Below, piece after piece: positions 43,910-52,640 of a DNA stretch of 64,000 nucleotides (positions are counted from its first letter, which is position 1; every line of letters begins with the position of its first letter). Made by a program: the position numbers and the translations under genes. The notes beneath the pieces were generated by a model, which saw only the letters and a list, made by a program, of their open reading frames with translations, was not told the DNA's origin and made no database searches. Source of the stretch: Sporosarcina sp. FSL K6-1508. Lineage in GTDB: Bacteria > Bacillota > Bacilli > Bacillales_A > Planococcaceae. The stretch is from positions 1,328,501 to 1,392,500 of the forward strand of contig NZ_JBBOXF010000001.1 in the NCBI RefSeq assembly GCF_038007465.1, written 5' to 3'.

Positions 43910-44267
43910 ATTCATCGGCGCATTTTTGATTTTGACAGGCGGGATTGCGAGTGTAATCAGTGTCTTTGGATTGCTTCGGTTGCCTGATGTCTACACGAGA
44001 TCCCATGCTGCAACGAAAAGTTCGACGCTCGCTGTCTTACTAACCTTGTCAGGCGCTTTTATTTACTTTTTGTTCAGCCAACATTTCGTGAGTGTACGCC
44101 TTCTTTTAGGAATTGTTTTCGTCTTTCTAACGGCACCCGTTGCGGGGCATTTGATTGTCCGGGCAGCTTATCGGTCGAACGTGAAACTGGCGGATATCTC
44201 GACTGAGGATGAGTTATATGAGGTTTTGCATAAGGATAAAAAAGAAGAGGACGGGGCTGGCCAATAG
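43887..44267 (+). CDS. mrpG: Mrp antiporter subunit G
   Basis: This 126-aa three-helix protein has GGIASVISVFGLLRLPDVYTRSHAATKSST (in two parts) as the PhaG/MnhG/MrpG signature; length agrees with the B. subtilis 124 aa. TTG 43887 is chosen because GAGAGGGG (from 43871) lies about nine bases before it. It overlaps mrpF by 23 bases and completes the seven-gene operon. Confidence 0.88.
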   Translation: MNVNTIGEFIGAFLILTGGIASVISVFGLLRLPDVYTRSHAATKSSTLAVLLTLSGAFIYFLFSQHFVSVRLLLGIVFVFLTAPVAGHLIVRAAYRSNVKLADISTEDELYEVLHKDKKEEDGAGQ

Positions 44268-44288
44268 CGGCTGGCTCGTCTTTTTTTG
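44250..44288 (+). terminator. Terminator of the mrp operon
   Basis: The imperfect GACGGGGCTGGCC..GGCTGGCTCGTC stem overlaps the mrpG stop and is followed by TTTTTTT. Confidence 0.7.
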
Positions 44289-44298
44289 TTGAGAGAGT

Positions 44299-44340
44299 TG
44301 TTGATATGGTTGGTCGCGCAGGGTTTATGATCGAGCAGCC
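44299..44340 (-). repeat. Single 42-bp unit of the 21-bp repeat family (inverted)
   Basis: On the minus strand two consecutive 21-base units read TCGATCATAAACCCTGCGCG+A and CCAACCATATCAACAACTCT+C. They match the alternating unit types of the 13581-13779 array (CGATCATAAACC and CCAA.CATATCAAC). The unit lies about ten bases past the mrp terminator. Confidence 0.75.
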
Positions 44341-44418
44341 CTTAGGTTAATTTGGAGAAAGAAGGTATTTAAACAAAATAGTAGAATATCATTAAGGAAG
44401 ACGGGGAGGGTATGGAAA

Positions 44419-46800
44419 ATGGTGAAACAGGGGAAACGGATGGGGAAATGGACGAAAGTTCTGTTGTCGGTGTTTGGAGCAATTATCGTTTTGGCTGTTG
44501 CGGCACTAATTTTTGTAAATGTTTACATAGGAAAGTCGAAACCTTTTATTGATGGGGAAGTGACTGTGGCATTTCTGGATGAAGATGTGAAAATTGTACG
44601 AGATGAGTTTGGCGTACCGCATATAACGGCGGAATCGGACGCAGATTTGTACCGGACACAAGGCTATGTTCAAGCCCAAGACCGTTTATTTCAAATGGAT
44701 ATGGCTCGCAGGCAAGCGAGTGGGCGATTATCCGAAGTAGTCGGAGAAGTTGCCGTGGGGACAGATAAGAAATTCCGTGCATTCAGCTTGCGTGCGGCAG
44801 CCGAAGCCTCTTACGACGGATATGGAGATGATGCGAAAAAGGTACTTGGCTGGTATGCGGAAGGCGTCAATGCATTCATTGAGAAGGCGGAACAGGATGG
44901 CAAGTTTCCTTATGAATTCAAGATACTGGGCTACACGCCTGAACCGTGGTCTGAAATCGATTCACTGACGATAGGCAAGTATATGGCCTATGACCTGGGC
45001 GGAAATTGGGACAGCTTGGCAGTCAGGCACTGGGCTTTGAATAATTTCCCGGAAGATTTAGCGCAGGAACTGTTCATTACCTATCCAGAAAATGCGCCAT
45101 CGATTATCGAGGCGAACATTGCGAATCCGGTCGCTGTTGCCGGTCAGTTCGACCCCGATCTAGTACCACCAGAGTTTAACGGCAGTAACAATTGGGTCGT
45201 ATCGGGAGATAAAACAGCTTCAGGATTACCGCTTCTGGCAGATGACCCGCATCTTGGACTCGACACTCCTTCCATCTGGTATCAGATGCATTTGCAGTCA
45301 CCAGGACAAAACGTCAGTGGTGTCATTTTTGCGGGAATCCCAGGCATTATTCTCGGTCATAATGAAAACATTGCATGGGGCGTGACGAACGTCGGGCCTG
45401 ATGTCCAAGATTTATATATTGAAATTCCGAACCCTGATGACCGGACTCAATTTCTCTTTGATGGGGAATGGGAACAGGCTGAAGTGAGAGACGAGACGAT
45501 TTCCGTAAAAGGCGGAGATGATATACCATTTGAAGTGATGGTCACGAGACATGGTCCAATTATTTCGGATATTCTTTACAAGGATGAAGATCCCGAAGCA
45601 TTATTCTCGATGCAATGGACGGCGCTTGAACCGACAAAAGAACTTGAAGCCATAATGAAGATGAACAAGGCTTCCGACTGGGAAAGTTTCGAGTCAGCAT
45701 TAGAAGATTTCCATGCACCAGCACAGAACTTTGTGTTTGCAGCGAATGACGGCACCATTGCTTATAAAGCGAATGGCCGTATTCCAATAAGAAAACAAGG
45801 AGATGCGCAATTGCCTGTACCAGGGGATTCTTCTGACTACGGCTGGACCGGTTACATTCCGTATAATGAATTGCCGCGTGTTGTGAATCCAAAAGAAGGG
45901 TTCATCGCCACAGCGAACAACCAAGTCGTCGATGATTCTTATCCTTATCACATTACAAAACTATGGGCACAGCCCTATCGCTATGAACGGATAGCGGAAG
46001 TGCTTCGCGCAGGGGATAACTTCAAGGCGGAAGATATGATAGAACTACAGATGGATCAGAAAAATTTATATGCCCGCGAGTTTCTGGACGATATGATCGG
46101 CTCGATTGAAGCGGAAGACACCGCCGGGAAGTATGAAGCTCTTGTGAAAATGCTTCGTGAGTGGGATCAATACGATTCCGCAGATGCAGCAGCACCGCTT
46201 GTCTTCCATAAGTGGATAAAACAATTGCCGATCGGCATGTTCAGTGAAGCGATGCCTGAGGACGTTTATAAGCTTCTACCGGGGAAAGGGACAATTACCG
46301 ATCAAATGATGCGAGACGCGTACGCAGGCGAACCAGGAGCCTGGGTAGAGAAGTATGGCGGCGTTGATAAGTGGGTCTTTGATTCATTCGTAACATCGGT
46401 CGAAGATATTGAAGGATTGTTCGGTAATAAGGTTGCGAGTTGGAAGTGGGGAGATTTCCATCAAGTGGAGTTCCCGCACGCCCTGTCAGGTGCCTCTCCA
46501 ATCTTTGAACATTTCTTGAATCCAAAAAAACAGGCAATCGGCGGTTCAAATGTTACCGTCCAGGCGGCCGCATTTAAAGAAGATGGTACTGTGAATCATG
46601 GTGCGCCTTGGCGCTTTGTAGCCGATTTGTCCGATTTGACGAAGGCGAATCATATTGTGGGACCGGGTCAAAGCGGCCACATGAAATCACAATGGTTCCA
46701 TGATCAGGCAGATGATTGGGTGAAAGGTGAGTACCATGAAACCGTTTTGAACGGGGATATTAAAGATGGCCATACATTGATGTTGAAAGCAGGGCGCTAA
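44419..46800 (+). CDS. Penicillin acylase family Ntn-hydrolase, membrane-anchored
   Basis: This 793-aa protein has an N-terminal signal anchor (residues 13-37, VLLSVFGAIIVLAVAALIFV), an alpha domain (FGVPHITAESDADLYRTQGYVQAQDRL..MD) and a processing site at Gly255-Ser256 in NGSNNWVVSG. Ser256 would become the N-terminal nucleophile of the beta chain. Asn in IATANNQ and ARG/His features of the beta domain are present. It hydrolyses an amide, perhaps a beta-lactam side chain or an acyl-homoserine lactone; the substrate is unknown. GGGAGGG precedes ATG 44419. The stop codon lies in the terminator loop. Confidence 0.88.
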   Translation: MVKQGKRMGKWTKVLLSVFGAIIVLAVAALIFVNVYIGKSKPFIDGEVTVAFLDEDVKIVRDEFGVPHITAESDADLYRTQGYVQAQDRLFQMDMARRQASGRLSEVVGEVAVGTDKKFRAFSLRAAAEASYDGYGDDAKKVLGWYAEGVNAFIEKAEQDGKFPYEFKILGYTPEPWSEIDSLTIGKYMAYDLGGNWDSLAVRHWALNNFPEDLAQELFITYPENAPSIIEANIANPVAVAGQFDPDLVPPEFNGSNNWVVSGDKTASGLPLLADDPHLGLDTPSIWYQMHLQSPGQNVSGVIFAGIPGIILGHNENIAWGVTNVGPDVQDLYIEIPNPDDRTQFLFDGEWEQAEVRDETISVKGGDDIPFEVMVTRHGPIISDILYKDEDPEALFSMQWTALEPTKELEAIMKMNKASDWESFESALEDFHAPAQNFVFAANDGTIAYKANGRIPIRKQGDAQLPVPGDSSDYGWTGYIPYNELPRVVNPKEGFIATANNQVVDDSYPYHITKLWAQPYRYERIAEVLRAGDNFKAEDMIELQMDQKNLYAREFLDDMIGSIEAEDTAGKYEALVKMLREWDQYDSADAAAPLVFHKWIKQLPIGMFSEAMPEDVYKLLPGKGTITDQMMRDAYAGEPGAWVEKYGGVDKWVFDSFVTSVEDIEGLFGNKVASWKWGDFHQVEFPHALSGASPIFEHFLNPKKQAIGGSNVTVQAAAFKEDGTVNHGAPWRFVADLSDLTKANHIVGPGQSGHMKSQWFHDQADDWVKGEYHETVLNGDIKDGHTLMLKAGR

Positions 46801-46817
46801 GGCGCCCTGCTTTTGTT
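46786..46817 (+). terminator. Terminator overlapping the acylase stop codon
   Basis: A perfect 12-bp stem AAAGCAGGGCGC (46786-46797) / GCGCCCTGCTTT (46802-46813) with a four-base loop holds part of the TAA, followed by TGTTTTT. Confidence 0.9.
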
Positions 46818-46828
46818 TTTGGAGTGCC

Positions 46829-47340
46829 AGTCAATCATTAACGCGTGCCAACCGATCCTATCAGCAGCTAGACCGCTCGTAAACGCAGTCCAACCGCTCA
46901 TACCAGCAGCTAGTCCGCTCATAAACGCGTGCCAACCGATCAAATCAGCAGCAAGCCCGCTCGTAATCACGGGGCAACCGATCCTACCAACAGCCAGACC
47001 GCTCGTAACCGCAATCCAACCGATCCTACCAACAGCTAGATCGCTCATAAACGCGAGCCAACCGATCCTATCAGTAGCCAGACCGCTCGTAAACGCGTGC
47101 CAACCGATCAAATCAGCAGCAAGCCCGCTCGTAACCACGGGGCAACCGATCCTACCAACAGCCAGACCGCTCGTAACCGCAATCCAACCGACCTATCAGT
47201 AGCCAGACCGCTCGTAAACGCGAGCCAACCGATCCTATCAGTAGCCAGACCGCTCGTAAACGCGTGCCAACCGATCCTATCAGTAGCTAGACCGCTCATA
47301 CCAGCTCCCTAACCGCTCATAAGCCCGTCACAACCGAATC
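46829..47340. repeat. Large 21/42-bp tandem repeat array (~12 units of 42 bp)
   Basis: The 42-base unit is made of two related 21-base halves, CCAACCGATCCTATCAGCAG+C and TAGACCGCTCGTAAACGCGT+G, both carrying ACCG(A/C)TC(C/G/A)TA. A larger block repeats too: the segment with CCGATCAAATCAGCAGCAAG then CACGGGGCAACC recurs about 168 bases later. One unit near 47190 has lost a base. Frames are open on both strands only because of the 21-base period. It occupies the whole 578-bp gap between the acylase gene and the peptidase terminator. Confidence 0.9.
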
Positions 47341-47349
47341 TAATAAACT

Positions 47350-47380
47350 AAAAGCGGGACACCAAAGGCGCCCCGCTTTC
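47350..47380 (-). terminator. Terminator of the P1 peptidase gene
   Basis: On the minus strand AAAGCGGGGCGCC and GTCCCGCTTT arms are followed by T residues, just past the peptidase stop at 47379. Confidence 0.75.
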
Positions 47381-48416
47381 AATACATATCTTCATGAACC
47401 GGCCATCTATCCACAATACGCCCCAGCCGTCCGGAAGTCTTTTCCGCATGAATCATCGACTGATACACAGCCTCTTCCGTTGCTTCAATCACCGCTTGAA
47501 ATAAGTCGTTCATAATCGGATGATCGTCACGCAGCAGCTCATATGCATCAGTCATATGCGTGCTTTCATGCGGAATCGTGAAGCCGTTCGAAAATGCGAT
47601 GATAATATCACCGCTTCCGTTATGGATATGCGTCCCTGTCCGGGCGAGCCCAATCGATGCTCGTTTAGCGAAGCGCTTCAACTGACGTTCATTCACAGGA
47701 GCATTTGTCGCGACGATAATCATGATTGACCCGTCTGGTTTTATGCAGTCCGCCTCAGACTGTGGAATCGATCCAGTAGCCTTATAGCCATTCTGGTTGA
47801 GCCATTCATCAATCTTGCATTCTCCAACCTTCCCAAAGTTTGTCAGTGTCAACGCACCAACCGTAAAGCTGACGCCGTCTATCTGTACAATTCGAGACGA
47901 TGAGCCAATGCCGCCCTTCATTCCGAAACAGATCATCCCTTTGCCAGCTCCGACGGCTCCTTGTTCAACCGGTCCGGTGTCAGTGTTTTGAATCGCTTCA
48001 ATTGCATGGACAGGCTTTACTTTCATCAGCCGCATGGAGTTCAAATAACTGTCATTGCATTCCCCCACCACGATGTTCAGGGAACTCGTCGAATCACCGA
48101 TCAATGGGTTTTCATTGAGCATATACGATAAAGTACCTTCCAGCACTGCACCGACGCTAAACGTATTGGTTAGCATAATGGGGGATTCAATCACGCCGAG
48201 CTCTTCAATTTGAATCAAGCCCGCTGTTTTTCCGAAGCCGTTTAATACAAAACTGGCTGCCGGCACTTTTTGATCGAAAACGTTTCCGTTATGCGGCAAA
48301 ATTGCAGTGACGCCCGTACACACACAATCACCGGCGTCCAATGATTGTTCCAGCGTTAGGTGCCCAACTTTGACCCCTGGCACGTCTGTTATGGCATTCC
48401 ATTTTCCGCGCAACAT
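47379..48416 (-). CDS. P1 family peptidase (DmpA / L-aminopeptidase D-Ala-esterase type)
   Basis: This 345-aa Ntn-like autoprocessing peptidase has WNAITDVPGVKVGHLTL at the start and GAVGAGKGMICFGMKGGIGSSSRIV in two blocks. The Gly-Ser processing pair lies in CIKPDGSIMIIVATNAPV (Ser as new N-terminal nucleophile), then LARTGTHIHNGSGDIIIAFS. It cleaves N-terminal residues or beta-peptides; the substrate is undefined. AGGGAGTGA selects ATG 48416 over an upstream in-frame start at 48449, which falls within the usp gene. Just downstream of usp in the same direction. Confidence 0.87.
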   Translation of the reverse strand: MLRGKWNAITDVPGVKVGHLTLEQSLDAGDCVCTGVTAILPHNGNVFDQKVPAASFVLNGFGKTAGLIQIEELGVIESPIMLTNTFSVGAVLEGTLSYMLNENPLIGDSTSSLNIVVGECNDSYLNSMRLMKVKPVHAIEAIQNTDTGPVEQGAVGAGKGMICFGMKGGIGSSSRIVQIDGVSFTVGALTLTNFGKVGECKIDEWLNQNGYKATGSIPQSEADCIKPDGSIMIIVATNAPVNERQLKRFAKRASIGLARTGTHIHNGSGDIIIAFSNGFTIPHESTHMTDAYELLRDDHPIMNDLFQAVIEATEEAVYQSMIHAEKTSGRLGRIVDRWPVHEDMY

Positions 48417-48438
48417 GCACTCACTCCCTAAGAGCTTT

Positions 48439-48858
48439 TTATTTAACAATCAAAATCGGTCCAGTCACACGTTTTGCCACTTTATGACTCACACTTCCGA
48501 GCACCATTTCTTGAAAGGAGTTCAGACCTCGGCTGCCGAGAACGACAAGGTCGAATTCACCACTATTGGCAAACTGAATGATAATCGGTCCAGGGTCACC
48601 ATGTTTGATGACAAGTTTATAGGGAATTTCCAATTGCTCGAAAGCCTTTTCGATAGGTATAAGTCGCTTCTTTCGATCGATATGAAGATCATCACTGCCC
48701 GCATTATGGATAACATCTGTACGTGTCCGGTCAAAGTCCAGGACATAGAGGACTTCAACGACCGCTCCGGAGCTCAATCCCGCTAACTGAGCGGCATGTC
48801 TAGCGGCGCGGTGCGAGTTTTCTGAGCCGTCGACCGCAACTAGTATTCGTTTATACAT
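48439..48858 (-). CDS. Universal stress protein UspA family
   Basis: This 139-aa Usp domain protein has KRILVAVDGSENSHRAARHAAQLA, the ATP-binding GSRGLNSFQEMVLGSVSHKV motif (G-2x-G-9x-GS) and PILIVK at the end. It is an ATP-binding stress protein. AGGAGG precedes the ATG. It starts 13 bases after the end of the ruined SulP gene, in the same direction, so it was probably the second gene of a sulP-usp operon and may now depend on another promoter. Confidence 0.9.
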   Translation of the reverse strand: MYKRILVAVDGSENSHRAARHAAQLAGLSSGAVVEVLYVLDFDRTRTDVIHNAGSDDLHIDRKKRLIPIEKAFEQLEIPYKLVIKHGDPGPIIIQFANSGEFDLVVLGSRGLNSFQEMVLGSVSHKVAKRVTGPILIVK

Positions 48859-48871
48859 TTGAACTCCTCCT

Positions 48872-50040
48872 TCACTTCACATACGGGACGAACAAGCTAT
48901 CGAACAGATGTGCACTTGAAGCATCCAAACCAATCACTTCAATATCGACATGATTCAGATTCAATTAGGCCACTAACTTGTCAACTGCACCTGGGCCTGA
49001 ATAATCCCATATGCGTACTTTCGTAAAGTCTATGACGAGTCGGCTTCCTTCTTTCACATCATCGAAATCATTCATGAAATCTTGTACAGAAGCGAAAAAC
49101 AATTGTCCCCGGATACTATAAATGTTCTGCAAAGTATTGCCGGAGACCTTCTTTTTGACTGTTTTTTGGAGATTTTTGCGGTAAATAAAATTGCACTTAA
49201 AATGGTCCCCGCGAGGCGCTATTTTCAAGTATTTGAATGAAAACCAATCGAATATACCATTACCATAATGGCAGCTAAAACTGGCATAGATATTAACACC
49301 ACCCATTCCCCTAGAACGACGATTAAAAACATAAGAACGATCTCGGCCTCCAGACCGATCATCGAAGCCCCAACCATGCCACCGAAGAAACCAGTAAGCG
49401 GCGATTCCAACAATTCGATAATTGATAACGCCAGTGCCGTCTGAAAGATGATCTTTAGTGTTTCAAAGTTGAAAGGCACGTCAGGAATTAAGAACGTAGG
49501 CAACATTTGTGAAATCGTCCCAAGATTGCCGACATTTAGGGCGTCAATTCCAAACAGCAGAACAACAGCGGTTAAAGATAAAATGGCGACAAGCCTTGCC
49601 GGCACTGCTTAGAACACGTAAGGGAATAAATAAACAATCGCAAGAGTCGCAAGGACAAGTATGTACGTCATGACGGACATGCCAAAAATATATTGGATTT
49701 GTGCACTGAATATTAAGATGGCTAATGCATTGACGAAGCCCATCATAACCGCACGCGGAATGAATTTTATGAACCTTGCAATTTTCAGCATTCCCCATGG
49801 GACTTGTAAAACACCGGTTAAAATAGTGGCTGCAAACAAATACTATATCCATGCTCTTTTAACTAATAACACCATAGCGAGTGCCATCACACCCGTTGCA
49901 GCAGAAATCATTCCCGGTCCTCCGCCGACGAATGCAATAATGACGGCAATGCTGAACAAAGCGTATAAACCAGCCATGTCAGCCTGCCACTCTATACCAG
50001 AAACTAAGGTTGTGTCTATATCGATAAATTCGTATGTCAA
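48872..50040 (-). pseudogene. SulP family anion transporter gene, heavily degraded
   Basis: Recognisable SulP pieces occur in order on the minus strand. These are LYALFSIAVIIAFVGGGPGM, then LFAATILTGVLQVPWGMLKI and PRAVMMGFVNALAILIFSAQ, then LTGFFGGMVGASMIG and FLIVVLGEWVV. The last piece is a STAS domain (RLVIDFTKVRIWDYSG, then DIEVIGLDASSAHLFDS). Damage includes stops at 49843-49845 (TAG), 49609-49611 (TAA) and 48965-48967 (TAA), and a frameshift near 49225-49250. Several internal deletions are visible against the family layout, for example ELLESPLTGFFGG joining segments normally ~30 residues apart. Clearly non-functional. Confidence 0.87.
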
Positions 50041-50060
50041 TGTCTAGAAAGTCAATAACA

Positions 50061-50138
50061 ATCAAACGGTCGTTTGATTAGCCTTGCAACTGCAAAGAAC
50101 ATTGCATATACTTAAGTTAATCAAACAATCATTTGAAT
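50061..50138 (+). promoter_or_regulatory. cadCA promoter with two CadC/ArsR-type operators
   Basis: A sigma-A promoter TTGCAA (50084-50089), 17 bases, TATACT (50107-50112) is flanked by two palindromes. ATCAAACGGTCGTTTGAT (50061-50078, perfect arms) lies upstream, and ATCAAACAATCATTTGAAT (50120-50138) at the expected start site. The TCAAA..TTTGA arms match the known CadC operator type. Confidence 0.8.
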
Positions 50139-50149
50139 GAGGTGGGATT

Positions 50150-50518
50150 ATGACGATAAAAGAAGTATGTGATGTGACAACGGTTCACGAGGAAATCGTA
50201 GAACGGGTGCAGCAAGCGTTGCCCGATATGGGGGCTGCGGTCAGAATTTTTAAGGCGTTGGCAGATGAAACTAGATTGAAAATTGCTTTTTCATTGACGC
50301 TTGAAGAAGAAATGTGTGTTTGTGATGTTGCGGCAGTGATTGGTTCATCCGTTGCGACAGCTTCCCATCATCTGCGTTATTTGCGCGAACATGCACTTGC
50401 AAAATCAAAGAAAAAAGGAAAAATGGTCTACTATTCGCTCGCAGACGACCACATTCACCAACTCGTGAAAGTCGCACATGAGCATACGATAGAGGGTGTT
50501 GAGCATGGCAACGGCTGA
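50150..50518 (+). CDS. cadC: ArsR/SmtB family metal-responsive repressor CadC
   Basis: This 122-aa winged-helix repressor has DETRLKIAFSLTLEEEMCVCDVAAV, with Cys-x-Cys at the alpha3 position, an N-terminal VCDVTT Cys near residue 7, and recognition helix SSVATASHHLRYLREHAL. The cysteine set matches CadC-type Cd/Pb/Zn sensing. It overlaps cadA by 14 bases. It would repress its own operon via the two palindromes upstream. Confidence 0.9.
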   Translation: MTIKEVCDVTTVHEEIVERVQQALPDMGAAVRIFKALADETRLKIAFSLTLEEEMCVCDVAAVIGSSVATASHHLRYLREHALAKSKKKGKMVYYSLADDHIHQLVKVAHEHTIEGVEHGNG

Positions 50519-52613
50519 AAAGAAAGAATACCGGTTGGAGAATTTAACGTGTGCTAGTTGTGCGATGAAGTTTGAAAAAAACGTTAAAAATCTGTCTTCT
50601 GTTGATAATGTACAAGTGAACTTCGGTGCATCTAAATTAGCATTTAGTGGTAGTGCGACGATTGAAGACCTGGAAGCAGCAGGCGCTTTCGATGGCATTA
50701 AAGTTGTCCCGCTTCAGAATAAGTTGATTGAACCGAAAACGTCTTTCTTTAAAAGAAAAGAAAACCTCGTTACGCTCTTTTCGCTTCTGTTCTTACTGAT
50801 AGGAATGATTGTATCATTTCGCTATACGGAAACGCACCCAGCGGCGATTGCTTTATTCGCAATTGCTATTGTAATCGGTGGAACGGGCATATTTAAAACC
50901 GGACTGCGGAACTTGGTCCGTTTCGAATTCGATATGAAAACGTTGATGACGATTGCTATTATTGGTGCTGCAATCATTGGGGAATGGCGTGAAGGTGCGG
51001 TTGTTGTCTTCCTGTTTGCAGTAAGTGAAGCGTTAGAAGCTTATTCAATGAATAAAGCACGGCAATCCATTCGACAATTGATGGATATTGCACCTCCTTC
51101 CGCCCTAGTAAAACGTGGGGAAGCGTTTGTAGAACTTCCGACAGAAGATATTGTCATCGGCGATATTTTAATCGTAAAACCTGGTCAGAAAATTGCTATG
51201 GATGGAGCAGTTCTAACGGGTTCATCTACTGTGAACCAAGCAGCAATTACAGGTGAATCCATCCCTGTTGCGAAAAAGTCCGGAGATAATGTATTCGCGG
51301 GTACGCTCAATGAAGAGGGTGCACTTGAAGTAACGGTTACGAAGCTTGTCGGCGATACGACGATTGCGAAAATCATCCATCTTGTTGAAGACGCACAGGC
51401 AGAAAAAGCACCATCTCAAAAGTTCGTTGATAAATTTGCTAAATACTACACACCTGCAATCATTGGTATTGCAATTTTAGTGGCTATCGTACCACCTCTG
51501 CTTGGCGGGGATTGGCACGCATGGATCTATCAAGGCCTTGCAGTACTTGTAGTTGGTTGTCCGTGTGCACTTGTTGTTTCGACACCTGTTGCAATTGTCA
51601 CAGCGATTGGAAACGCGGCACGTCAAGGTGTGTTGATTAAAGGCGGCATTCACCTCGAAGAAACAGGTAGGCTTGATGCGATTGCGTTCGATAAAACCGG
51701 GACATTAACGAAAGGGTATCCGGAAGTAACTGATTTCATCGTCAGTGAAGAAGTCGTTCAAGAACAATTACTAAGTGCAATCGCGGCAGTCGAATCAATG
51801 TCACAGCATCCGCTTGCTAAAGCAGTAGTCGATTACGCGCATCAACATGGTGCACAGAAAGTCGATGTTTCCAACTTTCAATCGGTTACCGGAAAAGGTG
51901 CTTATGCTGAAATTGAGGGAATGACGACTTATATTGGGAGCCTGAGCTGGGCGCAGGAGCTTTCTTCATTGCCAAAAGAAATGTTGCAGCAAGCGGCGTC
52001 TCTTCAGCGTCAAGGAAAGTCTGTAATGGCAATTGTCACAGGAACCGAATTTAGCGGACTGCTTGCTGTAGCAGATCCTATCCGTAAGGAAAGTCATGAC
52101 GTCCTTGAACAACTGAAACGTATTGGCATTCGTCATACTGTTATGCTGACAGGCGATCACCAGGTAACGGCAGAAGCGATTGCTGCTGAGTTGGGTGTTA
52201 CAGATGTACGCGCTGGACTGATGCCGGAAGACAAATTGACAGCGATTAAACAATTGAGTGAGCAATACGGCCGTGTCGCCATGGTTGGCGATGGCATCAA
52301 TGACGCGCCTGCCTTAGCGGCAGCTTCAGTTGGTATTGCAATGGGCGGAGCGGGAACGGACGCAGCGTTGGAAACAGCAGATATTGCTCTAATGGCAGAT
52401 GATTTAGGAAAATTGCCTTATACAATGAAATTAAGCCGAAAAACATTGCGCATCATCAAAGAAAACATTATGTTTGCATTAGGCTTAAAAATTATAGCAT
52501 TGCTTCTTATCATTCCTGGCTGGCTGACATTATGGATTGCCATTTTCGCAGATATGGGTGCGACGTTGCTGGTCGTGCTGAACTCGCTTCGTTTATTGCG
52601 TGTTCATAAGTAA
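50505..52613 (+). CDS. cadA: Cadmium/zinc/lead-translocating P1B-type ATPase CadA
   Basis: This 702-aa protein has one N-terminal HMA domain with metal motif LTCASC, eight membrane helices, TGES actuator (AITGESIPV), intramembrane CPC (GCPCALVV), phosphorylation site DKTGTLTKG, HPLA motif and MVGDGINDAPAL. This is the zinc/cadmium P1B-2 type. It exports divalent soft metals at the expense of ATP. GAGGGTG lies before ATG 50505, which overlaps cadC; upstream GTG/TTG codons lie within the ribosome site. Confidence 0.93.
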   Translation: MATAEKKEYRLENLTCASCAMKFEKNVKNLSSVDNVQVNFGASKLAFSGSATIEDLEAAGAFDGIKVVPLQNKLIEPKTSFFKRKENLVTLFSLLFLLIGMIVSFRYTETHPAAIALFAIAIVIGGTGIFKTGLRNLVRFEFDMKTLMTIAIIGAAIIGEWREGAVVVFLFAVSEALEAYSMNKARQSIRQLMDIAPPSALVKRGEAFVELPTEDIVIGDILIVKPGQKIAMDGAVLTGSSTVNQAAITGESIPVAKKSGDNVFAGTLNEEGALEVTVTKLVGDTTIAKIIHLVEDAQAEKAPSQKFVDKFAKYYTPAIIGIAILVAIVPPLLGGDWHAWIYQGLAVLVVGCPCALVVSTPVAIVTAIGNAARQGVLIKGGIHLEETGRLDAIAFDKTGTLTKGYPEVTDFIVSEEVVQEQLLSAIAAVESMSQHPLAKAVVDYAHQHGAQKVDVSNFQSVTGKGAYAEIEGMTTYIGSLSWAQELSSLPKEMLQQAASLQRQGKSVMAIVTGTEFSGLLAVADPIRKESHDVLEQLKRIGIRHTVMLTGDHQVTAEAIAAELGVTDVRAGLMPEDKLTAIKQLSEQYGRVAMVGDGINDAPALAAASVGIAMGGAGTDAALETADIALMADDLGKLPYTMKLSRKTLRIIKENIMFALGLKIIALLLIIPGWLTLWIAIFADMGATLLVVLNSLRLLRVHK

Positions 52614-52640
52614 GCAGGTTCTATACGGAGGCGAATTCTA

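Noticed and set aside
46813..47202. 129-aa plus-strand frame (and a minus-strand frame) through the large repeat array
   Set aside because: Open only because the repeat period is a multiple of three without stop codons. No ribosome site, both strands equally open, and one unit has a single-base deletion that breaks the frame.
46829..47340. CRISPR array
   Set aside because: Units are contiguous 21/42-bp repeats without unique spacers, and no cas genes are nearby.
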